A stretch of DNA of 64,000 nt from CANKJK01 sp964400405 (GTDB lineage Bacteria; Acidobacteriota; Vicinamibacteria; Vicinamibacterales; UBA2999): positions 1 to 64,000 of the forward strand of contig CAYNUO010000005.1 of the NCBI GenBank assembly GCA_964400405.1, written 5' to 3'. Numbering within the stretch: position 1 is the stretch's first letter; the number at the start of each line of letters is the position of its first letter. Below are positions 1 to 14,873 of this stretch, piece after piece. Below the pieces are notes generated by a model, which was not told the DNA's origin, did not search any database, and saw nothing but the letters and a program-made list of their open reading frames with translations. Made by a program: the position numbers and the translations under genes.

Positions 1-16
1 GCCTGACCTTCCGCGG

Positions 17-2869
<2,853 letters not shown>

Positions 2870-2879
2870 GTCTGCTCCG

Positions 2880-5087
2880 CTACTCCGCCACAATCTCTGA
2901 GATATCGGCGATCCGCACGACCAGGTCGCGCAGCCCCGCCATCACCTGCAGCCGGGTGTCGCGCAACGCGGCATCCTCGGCCATCACCATCACGTCGTCG
3001 AAATACTTCGCCACGAACGGCTGCAGCCCGGCGATGTCCTTCAACGCCGCCAGATACTGGCCGCTCTTCTCGGCTTCATCGATCACGGCCACGCGCGAGG
3101 CCACGTAGCCGATCAGATCCCGTTCGGCCGCGTCCGGCGCGGTCGGCGCGTAGGTCTTCAGCGCATCCCACCCGCGCGTGAACACCACGCCCTTCGAGAT
3201 GTTCTTCACGCGCTTCACCGCCTCAGCCAGCAGACGGAACTCCTGCTGCGCGGAGAACTCGGCCAGCACGGCGAGGGTCCGTTTCGCGCGCGCGACATCG
3301 AGGCCATCGAGCGCACGTGCCGCCACCGCACGGGCGTTCCGCACGTCGAACCCGCGCTGCTCGAACAGATACAGCACACGTTCGACCAGAAACGCCTGAA
3401 TGGCGTCCTGCGCGTCGGCGTCCACCGTCCACGGCTCGCCGGCCTTCGCGACAAGCCGCCCCAGCGTGACGCGGGAGGTGATCCCGGTGACCTCCTGCAG
3501 GTCCGCCAGGATCTTCACGGCGCCCTGTGCCTGGCGACGCAGACCGAGCGGGTCGCGTGAGCCGGTCGGTCGCTCGCCAGCCGCGAGCATCCCGACCACC
3601 GAATCCAGCTTGTCGGCCAGCGCCACGGCCGCCCACGTGACGGCGGCCACCCCGAGGTCCTCTTTCGACGGTGCCGCCGCGGCGTCCACGCCGATCGGCA
3701 GGTAGTGGTAGTAGATCGCCTTCCAGACCGCCTCGGGCATGCCTTCCTGGCGGGCGTAGATCCCGCCCATCGTGCCCTGCAGTTCGGTCAGCTCGCGCAC
3801 CATGTCGGTGCCGAGGTCGGCCTTCGCCAGACGGCCGGCGGTGCGGGCCGCCTCGGCCTGCTCCGGCTTGCCGAAGACCTCGCCCGCAATCCACCCGGCG
3901 AGCACGGAGACGCGCTCCGCCTTCTCCCTGTAGCTGCCCAGCTTCTTGTGGAACAGGATCGTCGACAGCCGCTCGATACGTGATTCGAGCGTCGCCTTGC
4001 TGTCCTCCTCCCAGAAGAACTGCGCGTCACGAAGCCGCGCCACGAGCACGCGCTCGGAGTTGCGGGCCACGACCTCCGGCTTCTCCGACTCGATGTTCGT
4101 CACGGCGAGGAAGGCGGGCTTGAGCGTGCCCGCGTCGTCGACCACCGGGAAGTAGTGCTGATGGTGAATCATCGTCGTCGTCAGCACTTCTTCCGGGAGC
4201 TTCAGGAACTCCGCCGGATAGTGCCCGGCCACGACGCACGGGTACTCGACCAGGTCCGGCACTTCCTGCAGCAGGCTCGACTGCGCGGCCACGGCCTGGC
4301 TCACGCGCCCGCCGAGCCGCCGGGCGTGGCTTTCAAGCTCGCGCTTGATCCGCTGCTCGCGCTCGCGGCGATCGAGGATCACGAAGTTCTCGAGCAGCCG
4401 CTTCTCGTAGTCCTCGAAGGTCTTGACCTTCACGGCGCGGCCCGATCGCCCGCTCGTCGTCTGGAAGCGATGCCCGTAGGTGTTCGCGCCGGACGCCACG
4501 TCCTGCACCTGCGGGCCCTGCGCGTTTTCGGTCCGGCGGATCACGAACGGCACCACGCGGCCGCCATAGAGCAGCACGAGCCAGCGGATCGGCCTGGCGA
4601 ACACGAGCTCGCCCTTGCCGTCCTCGAGAAAGGCGTCCCACCGCATCTGCTTCGGGAAGTTGAAGTCGCGGAGGATCCCGGCCATCACGTCGCCGAGCAC
4701 GTCGACCGTCGCCTTGCCGCGCTGCTGGAGCCGGCACGCGAGATAGGTGCCTTTCGGCGTCTCCTCGCGCAGCAGCGACGAGACGTCGACGTTGTTCTTC
4801 TTCGCAAAGCCGACGGCCGCGGGCGTAGGCTGCCCCTCCGCGTTGAACGCGGCGGAGACAGGCGGACCCATCACCAGCTCTTCCTTGTCGGTCTGCCGCT
4901 CGGCCAGTCCGACGACGCGCGCGGTCAGCCGCCGCGGCGTGCTGAACGCCTCGACGTCGGACGGATGCGGCAGTCGCGCGTCGACGAGCCGTGCCGCGAG
5001 GTGCTTCTTCAGCTGGGCCGTGAGTCCGGGCAGCCAGCTCGCCGGGATCTCTTCGCAGCCGATTTCGATCAACAGTTCCCGGTCCAC
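2880..5087 (-). CDS. glyS: Glycyl-tRNA synthetase beta subunit
   Basis: This is the beta subunit of the tetrameric (alpha2beta2) bacterial glycyl-tRNA synthetase and contributes tRNA recognition. At 735 aa it is slightly longer than the usual 690 aa. The N-terminus (LLIEIGCEEIPASWLPGL) is the family signature, and further blocks such as YGHRFQ and HHQHYFPV follow, with a helical C-terminal anticodon-binding region. The likely start is a GTG at 5087, one base after the glyQ stop. An upstream in-frame ATG (5138) would add 17 Arg/Pro-rich residues inside glyQ and is less likely. It is co-transcribed with glyQ. Confidence 0.95.
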   Translation of the reverse strand: MDRELLIEIGCEEIPASWLPGLTAQLKKHLAARLVDARLPHPSDVEAFSTPRRLTARVVGLAERQTDKEELVMGPPVSAAFNAEGQPTPAAVGFAKKNNVDVSSLLREETPKGTYLACRLQQRGKATVDVLGDVMAGILRDFNFPKQMRWDAFLEDGKGELVFARPIRWLVLLYGGRVVPFVIRRTENAQGPQVQDVASGANTYGHRFQTTSGRSGRAVKVKTFEDYEKRLLENFVILDRREREQRIKRELESHARRLGGRVSQAVAAQSSLLQEVPDLVEYPCVVAGHYPAEFLKLPEEVLTTTMIHHQHYFPVVDDAGTLKPAFLAVTNIESEKPEVVARNSERVLVARLRDAQFFWEEDSKATLESRIERLSTILFHKKLGSYREKAERVSVLAGWIAGEVFGKPEQAEAARTAGRLAKADLGTDMVRELTELQGTMGGIYARQEGMPEAVWKAIYYHYLPIGVDAAAAPSKEDLGVAAVTWAAVALADKLDSVVGMLAAGERPTGSRDPLGLRRQAQGAVKILADLQEVTGITSRVTLGRLVAKAGEPWTVDADAQDAIQAFLVERVLYLFEQRGFDVRNARAVAARALDGLDVARAKRTLAVLAEFSAQQEFRLLAEAVKRVKNISKGVVFTRGWDALKTYAPTAPDAAERDLIGYVASRVAVIDEAEKSGQYLAALKDIAGLQPFVAKYFDDVMVMAEDAALRDTRLQVMAGLRDLVVRIADISEIVAE

Positions 5088-5088
5088 G

Positions 5089-5982
5089 TCAGCGTTCTCC
5101 GGCGGGCGCCTGGATCGAATCCGCGTAGGCGCGCGCAATCTTCACGGCCAGCTGACGCACGCGCAGGATGTACGCCGTGCGCTCGGTCACACCGATGCTG
5201 CCGCTGGAATCAAGGATGTTGAACAGGTGTGAGCACTTCAGGACGTGCTCGAGCGCGGGCAGCACGAGTCCCGCCTCGAGCAGCTTCGCCGAGAAGTCGT
5301 AGTAGCGGTCGAAGAGATCGCGGTGCAGCGCCGAGAACTCGGCCGGCGGCAGCAGCGGGGACCCGTCGTCCTTCTGGTTGAAGGCGTACTTGGACTGCTC
5401 GATCTCCTCGCGCAGCCGCACCTCGCCGTACTTCACGCCGCCGCCCCACTCCAGGTCGTACACGTTGTCGACCTTCTGCAGGAACATCGCGATGCGCTCG
5501 AGCCCGTAGGTGATCTCGCACGAGATCGGCGTCAGGTCCATGCCGCCCACCTGCTGGAAGTAGGTGAACTGCGTGATCTCCATGCCGTCGAGCAGCACCT
5601 GCCAGCCGATGCCCCACGCACCGAGCGTCGGGGACTCCCAGTTGTCCTCCTCGAAGCGGATGTCGTGCTGGCGGGGATTGATGCCGCAGGCCTCGAGCGA
5701 CTCGAGATAGCGCTGCTGCACCTCGTCCGGCGACGGCTTCAGGATGACCTGGAACTGGTGATGCTTGAACAGCCGGTTCGGATTCTGGCCGAAGCGGCCG
5801 TCATCGGGCCGCCGCGAGGGCTGCACGTAGGCCACGCTCCACGGCTTGTCCCCGAGCACGCGGAAGAGCGTCTCCGGGTGCGAGGTGCCCGCGCCGACTT
5901 CCAGGTCGAGGGGCTGCTGCAGCAGGCAGCCTTGCGAGGCCCAGTAGGCCGAAAGCTTCAGGATGAGGTCTTGCAAAGTCAC
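5089..5982 (-). CDS. glyQ: Glycyl-tRNA synthetase alpha subunit
   Basis: This is the catalytic alpha subunit of the heterotetrameric glycyl-tRNA synthetase, which forms glycyl-adenylate. The 297-aa product has the typical length and opening (LQDLILKLSAYWASQGC) and the class II core with QPSRRPDDGRFGQNPNR and WGIGWQVLLDGMEITQF. The start is a GTG at 5982. The frame stays open far upstream into recO, but the conserved N-terminus fixes the start here. It lies 11 bp after recO and is followed by glyS with a 1-bp gap. Confidence 0.96.
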   Translation of the reverse strand: MTLQDLILKLSAYWASQGCLLQQPLDLEVGAGTSHPETLFRVLGDKPWSVAYVQPSRRPDDGRFGQNPNRLFKHHQFQVILKPSPDEVQQRYLESLEACGINPRQHDIRFEEDNWESPTLGAWGIGWQVLLDGMEITQFTYFQQVGGMDLTPISCEITYGLERIAMFLQKVDNVYDLEWGGGVKYGEVRLREEIEQSKYAFNQKDDGSPLLPPAEFSALHRDLFDRYYDFSAKLLEAGLVLPALEHVLKCSHLFNILDSSGSIGVTERTAYILRVRQLAVKIARAYADSIQAPAGER

Positions 5983-5993
5983 AGGGTTCCGCC

Positions 5994-6641
5994 TCAGCCG
6001 TGCCGCCGCAGTTCGCGCAGCACGCGATCCGATTTCAGTGTCTTCTCCAGATGCATCGAGATCAGTGCCCGATGCGCGCCTTCCAGTTCCCGCAGCACGC
6101 CGGCCTCGGCCGGCAGGTCCGCCACCTGCCGCGGGCCGATGCTCCGCGACGCGGTGAGGAACGCATGGGCGCCCGCCGACAACCCGCCGCGCGCTTCGGG
6201 GTAGAGCCCCTGAAGCCGCAGCAGCCAGCACTCGAAATACCGGGCCAGCGGTTCGACCGGCGCCCCGGCCTGCAGCGCGTCCAGGATCGATGTGCCGAGC
6301 CTGAAGAGCCGCTCGTCGGCGTCCGCGTCCTGGGCCCACTCGTCCAGCAGTTCCGCGAAATACCCGACGTGCTCCAGTGCGCTGCCGGCCAGTGATAACG
6401 GCGACCTGACCGTGTCAGCGTAATTGATTCCGACCAGTTCGCGCCCTTCCTTCTCGAAGTACGCGACCTTCACTTCCGTCAGCGGCTCCAGCGCGCCGGT
6501 GAAACGTGAACGCTGACGCCGGGCCCCCTTGGCCACCCCGCGCTTCTTGCCCCGGTCCCTGGTCAGAAAGACCACGATCCGGTCCGCCTCCGACAGCTTG
6601 TAGGTCCGGAGAATCAGGGCGTCGCCGGAATAAAGCGGCAC
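5994..6641 (-). CDS. recO: DNA repair protein RecO
   Basis: RecO acts in the RecF pathway: it anneals ssDNA and loads RecA on SSB-coated gaps. The 215-aa product begins with an OB fold (ALILRTYKLSEADRIVVFLT, then RGKKRGVAKGARR) followed by the helical domain. The zinc-finger cysteines of some RecO proteins are not evident. No ATG fits the conserved N-terminus. The GTG at 6641 gives a normal family start (PLYSGDALILRT) and lies 5 bp after the mgtE stop; a CTG at 6650 overlapping mgtE is an alternative. Family assignment is firm, the start less so. Confidence 0.88.
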   Translation of the reverse strand: MPLYSGDALILRTYKLSEADRIVVFLTRDRGKKRGVAKGARRQRSRFTGALEPLTEVKVAYFEKEGRELVGINYADTVRSPLSLAGSALEHVGYFAELLDEWAQDADADERLFRLGTSILDALQAGAPVEPLARYFECWLLRLQGLYPEARGGLSAGAHAFLTASRSIGPRQVADLPAEAGVLRELEGAHRALISMHLEKTLKSDRVLRELRRHG

Positions 6642-6646
6642 CGGGA

Positions 6647-8017
6647 TCAGCCGACCTTGCCGGTCATCCGCAGATAGATCGTCGCCAGGCCGAGAAACGA
6701 GGCGAACCCGGCCACGTCGGTAAACATCGTGATGAACACGGCCGACGCCAGCGCCGGGTCGATCTTCAGCGCCCTGAGTCCGAGCGGAATCAGTGTGCCG
6801 GCCACGGCGGCCACGAGCAGGTTGAACAGCATGGCCACACCGAGCAAGCCGCCGATCACCGGGTCGCCACGGAAGAGCGCCACGACCAGTGCCGCGATCA
6901 GTCCGGTGGCGAGGCCGTTGCTCACGCCGACCGTCACTTCCTTGATCAAGGCCTTCCGGGCGTTGGCCCACGTCAGCTCGCCGAGCGCGATGCCGCGCAC
7001 GATGACCGTCAGCGTCTGCGTGGCCGCGTTGCCACCCATCCCGGCCACGATCGGCATGAAGATCGCGAGCACGGTCAGCTGGCTGATCGTCCCTTCGAAG
7101 AGCGCGACGACCGATGCCGCCAGAAACGCGGTCGCCAGATTCACGGCCAGCCACGGGAACCGCAGCTTCAGCGACTCCCGGGCCGGCGTGAACACGCGTT
7201 CGTCGCCGGACACACCGGCCAGCCGGAGGATGTCCTCCGTGGCCTCGTCCTTGATGACGTCGATGACGTCGTCGACGGTGATGATGCCGACCAGCTTGTT
7301 CTCCTGATCGACGACGGGAATGGCGAGCAGGTTATAGGACGCGACCTGCCGCGCCACTTCTTCCTGGTCCGTATCGACCCGCGCGCTGATCAGGTCGGAC
7401 GTCATGATCCGCTTGAGCGGCGTCTCGGGGGCGACCAGCAGCAGCCGGCGCAGCGACGTCACGCCGACGAGGTGGCGGCGCTCGTCGACGACGTAGAGAT
7501 AGAAGACCATCTCGACGTCGCGCGCGCCCTGCAGTTCGGCGATCGCCTGCCCCACCGTCATGTCCTCGCTCAGCGCGAAGACATCCGGATTCATGATCCG
7601 GCCGGCCGTCTGCTCGTCGTACTCGAGCAGGTTCTCGACGACGCCTGATTCCTTCGGCCGCATCAAGTCCAGGACGGCCGCGGAGAGGTCTTCCGGGAGG
7701 TAGTCGATCAGGGCCGCCGCGTCGTCGGACGGAATCTCCTGCGCGAGGCGGGCGATGTCTTCCGCGGACCGCGTGCCGAGGAGGGCCGCGCCGGCTTCCT
7801 GGCCCAGTTCGGAGACGGCCTCCATGGCCAGCCGGCCGTTCCGATCGGCGAGCACGGAGAAGGCGGCCTCGCGGTCGCGGTCGGTCAGTTCACTGAACAG
7901 CTGGGCGAGATCGGCAGGGTGCTGCTTCTGCAGCAGATTGAGCAGGTTCGCCGTGGCCCCAATGCGCAGCAGCCGCTTGACGGAGTCGAGTGCGAGGTCG
8001 ATTCTGCGCTGCGCCAT
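6647..8017 (-). CDS. mgtE: Magnesium transporter MgtE
   Basis: MgtE is a Mg2+-gated Mg2+ channel of the inner membrane. The 456-aa product has an acidic helical N domain (about 1-130), a CBS pair (about 135-255, with MNPDVFALSEDMTVGQAIAE and VVDQENKLVGIITVDDVIDV) and a five-helix membrane domain (about 280-456) with the pore-type block PIVAGMGGNAATQT. The N domain and CBS pair sense cytosolic Mg2+. The start ATG follows an extended -10 sequence at 8036-8044, so the gene probably has its own promoter and leads mgtE-recO. Confidence 0.95.
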   Translation of the reverse strand: MAQRRIDLALDSVKRLLRIGATANLLNLLQKQHPADLAQLFSELTDRDREAAFSVLADRNGRLAMEAVSELGQEAGAALLGTRSAEDIARLAQEIPSDDAAALIDYLPEDLSAAVLDLMRPKESGVVENLLEYDEQTAGRIMNPDVFALSEDMTVGQAIAELQGARDVEMVFYLYVVDERRHLVGVTSLRRLLLVAPETPLKRIMTSDLISARVDTDQEEVARQVASYNLLAIPVVDQENKLVGIITVDDVIDVIKDEATEDILRLAGVSGDERVFTPARESLKLRFPWLAVNLATAFLAASVVALFEGTISQLTVLAIFMPIVAGMGGNAATQTLTVIVRGIALGELTWANARKALIKEVTVGVSNGLATGLIAALVVALFRGDPVIGGLLGVAMLFNLLVAAVAGTLIPLGLRALKIDPALASAVFITMFTDVAGFASFLGLATIYLRMTGKVG

Positions 8018-8035
8018 AGGAAAATCCGCTCGGTC

Positions 8036-8044
8036 ACCTTAGCA
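8036..8044 (-). promoter_or_regulatory. Extended -10 element of mgtE
   Basis: On the minus strand the sequence reads TGCTAAGGT, a TGn-extended -10 ending 18 nt before the mgtE ATG. The larger string GTGCTAAGGTGA recurs in front of lolA (52395-52406). No good -35 hexamer is visible, as expected for an extended -10 promoter. This is a prediction only. Confidence 0.4.
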
Positions 8045-8075
8045 CGATTCTTGCGGCAGCCGGGCGACGGTTCGT

Positions 8076-8088
8076 CCCCTGAAAGGGG
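8076..8088 (-). terminator. Short hairpin after era
   Basis: A 5-bp perfect stem (CCCCT, loop GAA, AGGGG) lies 7 bp beyond the era stop in the gap before mgtE. On the minus strand no U-tract follows, so it is at best a weak terminator or an mRNA 3' end stabiliser. Confidence 0.25.
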
Positions 8089-8094
8089 GCGGTT

Positions 8095-9020
8095 TTAGCG
8101 GGTAAGGAGGTCGTCGAGCATCCGCTCGTCGTCGCGCCACGAGGGGCGTACCTTCACGTGCAGGTCCAGATAGACCTTGCAGCCAAAGCGCGCCTCCAGC
8201 TCGGCCCGCGCGGCCGTGCCGATGGCCTTGATCATGGCGCCGGCCTTGCCGACCACGATCCCCTTCTGCGAATCGCGGTCGACGAGGATGGTGCAGTAGA
8301 GGCGGAGCGTGCCCTTCGGTCCCTCGGCTTCCTGGAACTGGTCGACGACGACCGCTGTCGAGAACGGCAGCTCGTCGCGGGTGCACCGCAGCACCTGCTC
8401 CCGCACCAGCTCGGCCGCCGTCTGGCGCTCCTGCTGGTCGGTCAGGTAGTCCTCGGGGTAGAGCGGTGGACCCTCGGGCAGCCGGGCCAGCAGCAGCGCG
8501 GCGAGCGTCTCGACGTTGGTGCCGTCCCAGGCCGAGATCGGCACGATCTCCGCGAAGTCGCGCTGGCGCCGATACGAGTCAATCAGCGGCAGCAGCTTGT
8601 TCTTCTCGACCGCGTCCACCTTGTTCAGCGCCAGGAACACCGGAACCGTCAGTTTCGCGACGCGCTCGAGCATGAAGCGATCGCCGGTCCCGGTCTCGAC
8701 GGCCGCGTCGACGACGAGCACGACCACGTCGACCTCGCGCATGGCGTCGAGCGCGGCATCGACCATGCGGACGTTCAGACGGTGCGTGGGCCGGTGCACG
8801 CCCGGCGTGTCGACGAACACGATCTGGCCGCCGGGGTCGTTCCGCACGCCGAGGATCCGCGTGCGCGTGGTCTGGGGCTTGTCGGAGGTGATGGCCACCT
8901 TCTCCCCCACCAGCCGGTTGAGCAGCGTTGACTTGCCCGCGTTCGGGCGGCCCACCAGCGCCACGGTGCCGGAGCGCAACGCGCCGGGGAGTGCCGGGCC
9001 TGGTGTGGGTTCGTCAGACA

Positions 9021-9021
<1 letters not shown>
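8095..9021 (-). CDS. era: GTPase Era, 16S rRNA-binding
   Basis: Era is an essential GTPase that binds the 3' end of 16S rRNA and aids 30S assembly. The 308-aa protein has the G domain with GRPNAGKST (P loop), a DTPG switch (FVDTPGVHRPTH) and NKVD, then a C-terminal KH domain ending at the GKAGAMIKAIG loop. The start ATG overlaps the corC stop (TGATG) and implies translational coupling. It is the end of the phoH-ybeY-corC-era run, a widely conserved order. Confidence 0.97.
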
Positions 9022-10264
<1,243 letters not shown>

Positions 10265-10268
<4 letters not shown>

Positions 10269-10744
10269 GCGTGCGCCCGCTCGATGAGACCCGACGGCAG
10301 ACCGTGCCGTGCGCGCAGGCGGCGCTCGACACGCGCCATCTGGCCGTCGTCCGTTTCGTGGTCGTAGCCCATCAGGTGCAGCAGGCCGTGCAGCGCGAGC
10401 ACCTTCAACTCTACCGCCAGCGAGTGCCCCGCCTCCCGGGCCTGCCGGCGCGCCACACCGGTGGCGATGACGACGTCGCCGATCGACCCGTCGAGCGGAG
10501 CGCACGGAAACGACAGTACGTCCGTGGCCTTGTCCATTCGGCGGAACTGCCTGTTCAATGCACGGACGCGGGCGTCGCTGAGCAGGGCCACGCAGACCGA
10601 CCCCTTCGCGCGGGCAGGAGCCGCGGCCGAGAGCCACGCGGCGAGGCCACGGGCCGCCGTGACGCCGCCGGCCACGACATCAACGGCGAGCCGGGGCGCG
10701 ACCCGCTTCTTCCCGGTTGGCGTCGGTCGAGGGCGTGCCGGCAC
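10265..10744 (-). CDS. ybeY: Endoribonuclease YbeY, rRNA maturation factor
   Basis: YbeY is a metal-dependent RNase in 16S rRNA 3' maturation and ribosome quality control. The 159-aa product carries the hallmark zinc motif HGLLHLMGYDHETDDGQM (H-x3-H-x5-H) and the preceding DVLSFPCAP block. The start is a GTG at 10744, 1 bp past the phoH stop. A longer frame continues upstream inside phoH but is low-complexity and unlikely. The 3' end overlaps corC by 4 bp. Confidence 0.93.
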
Positions 10745-10745
10745 G

Positions 10746-11746
<1,001 letters not shown>

Positions 11747-11750
<4 letters not shown>

Positions 11751-13522
11751 TTCGTGATCTGGATGTGGAGTTCCTTCAGCTGCCGCGCGTCCACAGCCGA
11801 TGGTGCGTCCGACATCTGATCGACGGCAGCCGCCGTCTTCGGGAACGCCATGACCTCGCGAATCGACGACTCCCCGGCCAGCAGCGCCGCCAGCCGGTCG
11901 AGGCCGAGGGCGATACCGCCGTGCGGCGGCGTGCCGTACTCGAGCGCCTCGAGGAAGAAGCCGAAGCGTGACGCCGCGTCCTCCTTGCTGATGTTCAGCA
12001 GCGAGAAGATCCGGCTCTGCAGCGCCGCGTCGTGGATACGGATGCTGCCGCCGCCGATCTCGCTGCCGTTCAGCACCAGGTCGTAGGCTTTCGCCCGAGC
12101 CTTGCCGGGGTCCGTCTCCATCAGCGGCAGGTCGGCATCCATCGGCGACGTGAACGGGTGATGCATCGCGACGAACCGCTTGTCCTCGGCGTCCCACTCG
12201 AGCAGCGGGAAGTCGAGCACCCACAGGAAGCGGAAGTCCCTGCCGTCCAGCATGCCCTTGCGCTTGGCGAGGCTCAGCCGGATCTGGCCGAGCAGCTTCG
12301 ACGCGGTGTCCGGTTCGCCGGCCGAGATCAGCAGCAGGTCGCCGTTGCCGCAGCCGGCGGCGTCCAGCGCACGCACGACCTCGGCCTCGCCGAGCGCCTT
12401 CATGACCGAGCTCGTGACCGTGCCGTCGTCCGCGCGGCGCGCCCAGACGAGGCCGCTGGCGCCGAGCGCCTTGGCTTCGTCGACCAGGCCGTCCACCTCG
12501 CTGCGCGAATAGGCGCCCGCGTTCTTGACGACGAAGCCGCGCACCGTGCCCCCGCCGTTGACGATTTCCTTGAACACGCGGAACTGCGAGTCCGTGAACA
12601 GGGGGCCCAGGTCCTGAATCGGCATCCCCGGCCGCAGGTCCGGCTTGTCGGAGCCGTACTTCGCCATCGCCTCGGCGTACGGCATCCGCAGGAACGGCGT
12701 CTCGACCTTCACGCCGATCAGGTCGAACACGCGGACCATCAGCGGTTCGATGAGGTCGAAGATCGTCTCCTGGCGCGCGAACGACATCTCCACGTCGACC
12801 TGCGTGAACTCCGGCTGCCGGTCGGCACGCAGGTCTTCGTCGCGAAAGCACTTGCAGATCTGCATGTACTTGTCCATGCCGGACACCATCAGGATCTGCT
12901 TGAAGAGCTGCGGCGACTGCGGCAGTGCGAAGAACTCGCCCGGGTGCACGCGGCTCGGCACGAGGTAGTCGCGCGCGCCCTCCGGCGTGGACTTCGTCAG
13001 GATCGGCGTTTCGATCTCGAGGAAGCCTTCTTCGTCGAAGTAGCGGCGAATGACGGTCGTCAGCCGGTGGCGCAGGATGATGTTGGACTGCAGCCGCGGC
13101 CGCCGAAGGTCGAGATAGCGGTACTTCAGGCGGACGTCCTCCGACACGGGCGAATCGTCGGCGACCTGGAACGGCGGCGTCTTCGCCTCGTTCAGCAGCG
13201 TCAGCGTGCGCACGACGACTTCCACGTCGCCCGTCTCGAGCTTCGGATTGACCGTCTCGGCCGAGCGCCGGCGCACCGTACCAGCGAGCCCGACGACGAA
13301 CTCGGACCGCAGCTTCTTGGCCTTTGTCAGCGTCGCATCGTCGTCCGCGTCGAAGACCACCTGGGTCACGCCGCTCCGATCCCGGACGTCGACGAACAGC
13401 ACGCCGCCGAGGTCGCGGACGCGGTGCACCCAGCCCAGCAGCACCACGTCCTTGCCCACATCGCCCGTGCGCAGCGCGCCGCAGGTGTGCGTGCGTGTCA
13501 GGTCACCCAGTTGCTCAGCCAC
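11747..13522 (-). CDS. aspS: Aspartyl-tRNA synthetase, bacterial type
   Basis: This enzyme charges tRNA-Asp. The 591-aa length is the bacterial class IIb form: an N-terminal OB anticodon domain (LLGWVHRVRDLGGVLFVDVRD), motif 2 with FRDEDLRADRQPEFTQVD, a GAD-type insertion (about 290-420), and motif 3 GIALGLDRL. The GTG start at 13522 has a good upstream AGGAGAGG and overlaps the hisS stop by 8 bp. Whether the enzyme also mischarges tRNA-Asn cannot be told here. Confidence 0.97.
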
Positions 13523-14873
13523 GAACCTCTCCTAGAAAACCCGCAATGACGCCGGCCGCCCCGTCCTGGGGCGCGGTTTCCTGCCGGCCGTCGGCGAGCC
13601 GCTTGATGGTGACCGTCCCGGCCGCCACCTCCGACTCGCCCAGAATCGCCACCACGGGAATGCCGCACCCGCTGGCGTATTTGAGCTGTTTGCCCATCTT
13701 ATCCACGTCCGGGTAGACCAGCACCCGCAGGCCGCCCTGCCGGAGGACACCCGCCAGGCGTATTGCCAGCCCGGTGTCTTCGCCCCGGAACACCGTGACC
13801 ATCACGTCCGCCGGCGCGGCGGACAGCTCTGCCGGAAACAGGTTCCGCTCCCCCATCACGACGAGGATGCGCTCCAGCCCGAGCGAGAACCCGCACGCGG
13901 GCACCTGCTCGCCCGAGAACATGCCCACGAGGCCGTCGTAGCGACCGCCGCCGCCGAGGCTGCCCGGCAGGTCCGCGACGGCGATCTCGAAGATCGCCCC
14001 GGTGTAATACGACAGCCCGCGCGCCAGCGCGGGGTCCACGCGGAGATGTCCGGCCGCGGGCGTGCCCGCGGCCAGCGTCAGGATCTCGCGCAGGTTCGCG
14101 ATGAACGGCGGCTCGTCGCCACCCGGCTTCGTCACAAACGCCGCCAGTCGCGACAGCGCCGCGGCGTTGTCCGCATCGGTCGCGGCGAACACACCGAGCA
14201 GCGCCTGCGCCGCGTCCGCGGCCACGCCCCGCGCGGTCAGCTCGCCCGTCACGCCGTCCGCGCCGATCTTGTCGAGCTTGTCGACCGCGATCAGCGCCTC
14301 CCCGTGCAGCGCGTCCGGCACCCCCGCCGCCTGGAGCACGGCGCGCAGCAGCTCACGATGGTTGAGCCGGATCGCGAAGTCCGTAAAGCCAAGATCGGTC
14401 AGCACCTCGCTGACGGCGCCGCAGAGCTCCGCCTCGATGGCCGGCGACGTGGACCCGAGCGCGTCGACGTCGCACTGGTAGAACTCTCGGAACCGCCCGC
14501 GCGCCGGGCGGTCGGCGCGCCAGACCGGCTGAATCTGGTACCGGCGGAAGAGCCGCGGCAGCTTCGCGCGGTGCTCGGCCACGACCCGCGCCAGCGGCAC
14601 CGTCAGGTCGTAGCGCAGCGCGAGGTCCGCCTGCCCGGTCGCCTCGTGCTCGCCGCGCTTCAGGATCTTGAAGATGAGCTGATTGCCCTCTTCGCCGTAC
14701 TTCCCGAGCAGCGTCTCGATGTTCTCGACTGCCGGCGTCTCGAGCGGCTCGAAGCCGTACGAGCGATAGACGCGCGTGACGACATCGATGACGAACTCCC
14801 GGCGGCGCACGTCCGCCGGCAGGAAGTCGCGCATGCCGCGCGCCGGGCCCGTATTCAGCTTCGGGGTACTCAC
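13515..14873 (-). CDS. hisS: Histidyl-tRNA synthetase
   Basis: This enzyme charges tRNA-His. The 452-aa product shows all landmarks: RGMRDFLPAD at the N-terminus, LRYDLTVPLARVV, motif 2 FRRYQIQPVWRADRP, the histidine motifs LARGLSYYTGAIFEI and GGGGRYDGLVGMF, motif 3 GFSLGLERI, and a C-terminal anticodon-binding domain (VMVTVFRGEDTGLAIRLA onward). The GTG start overlaps the stop of the carbonic-anhydrase-like gene (GTGA). hisS-aspS adjacency is common. Confidence 0.96.
   Translation of the reverse strand: MSTPKLNTGPARGMRDFLPADVRRREFVIDVVTRVYRSYGFEPLETPAVENIETLLGKYGEEGNQLIFKILKRGEHEATGQADLALRYDLTVPLARVVAEHRAKLPRLFRRYQIQPVWRADRPARGRFREFYQCDVDALGSTSPAIEAELCGAVSEVLTDLGFTDFAIRLNHRELLRAVLQAAGVPDALHGEALIAVDKLDKIGADGVTGELTARGVAADAAQALLGVFAATDADNAAALSRLAAFVTKPGGDEPPFIANLREILTLAAGTPAAGHLRVDPALARGLSYYTGAIFEIAVADLPGSLGGGGRYDGLVGMFSGEQVPACGFSLGLERILVVMGERNLFPAELSAAPADVMVTVFRGEDTGLAIRLAGVLRQGGLRVLVYPDVDKMGKQLKYASGCGIPVVAILGESEVAAGTVTIKRLADGRQETAPQDGAAGVIAGFLGEVRG

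Noticed and set aside
5983..6339. N-terminal extension of glyQ
   Set aside because: The frame is open but lies inside recO and adds non-conserved Arg/Ala-rich sequence before the conserved glyQ start.
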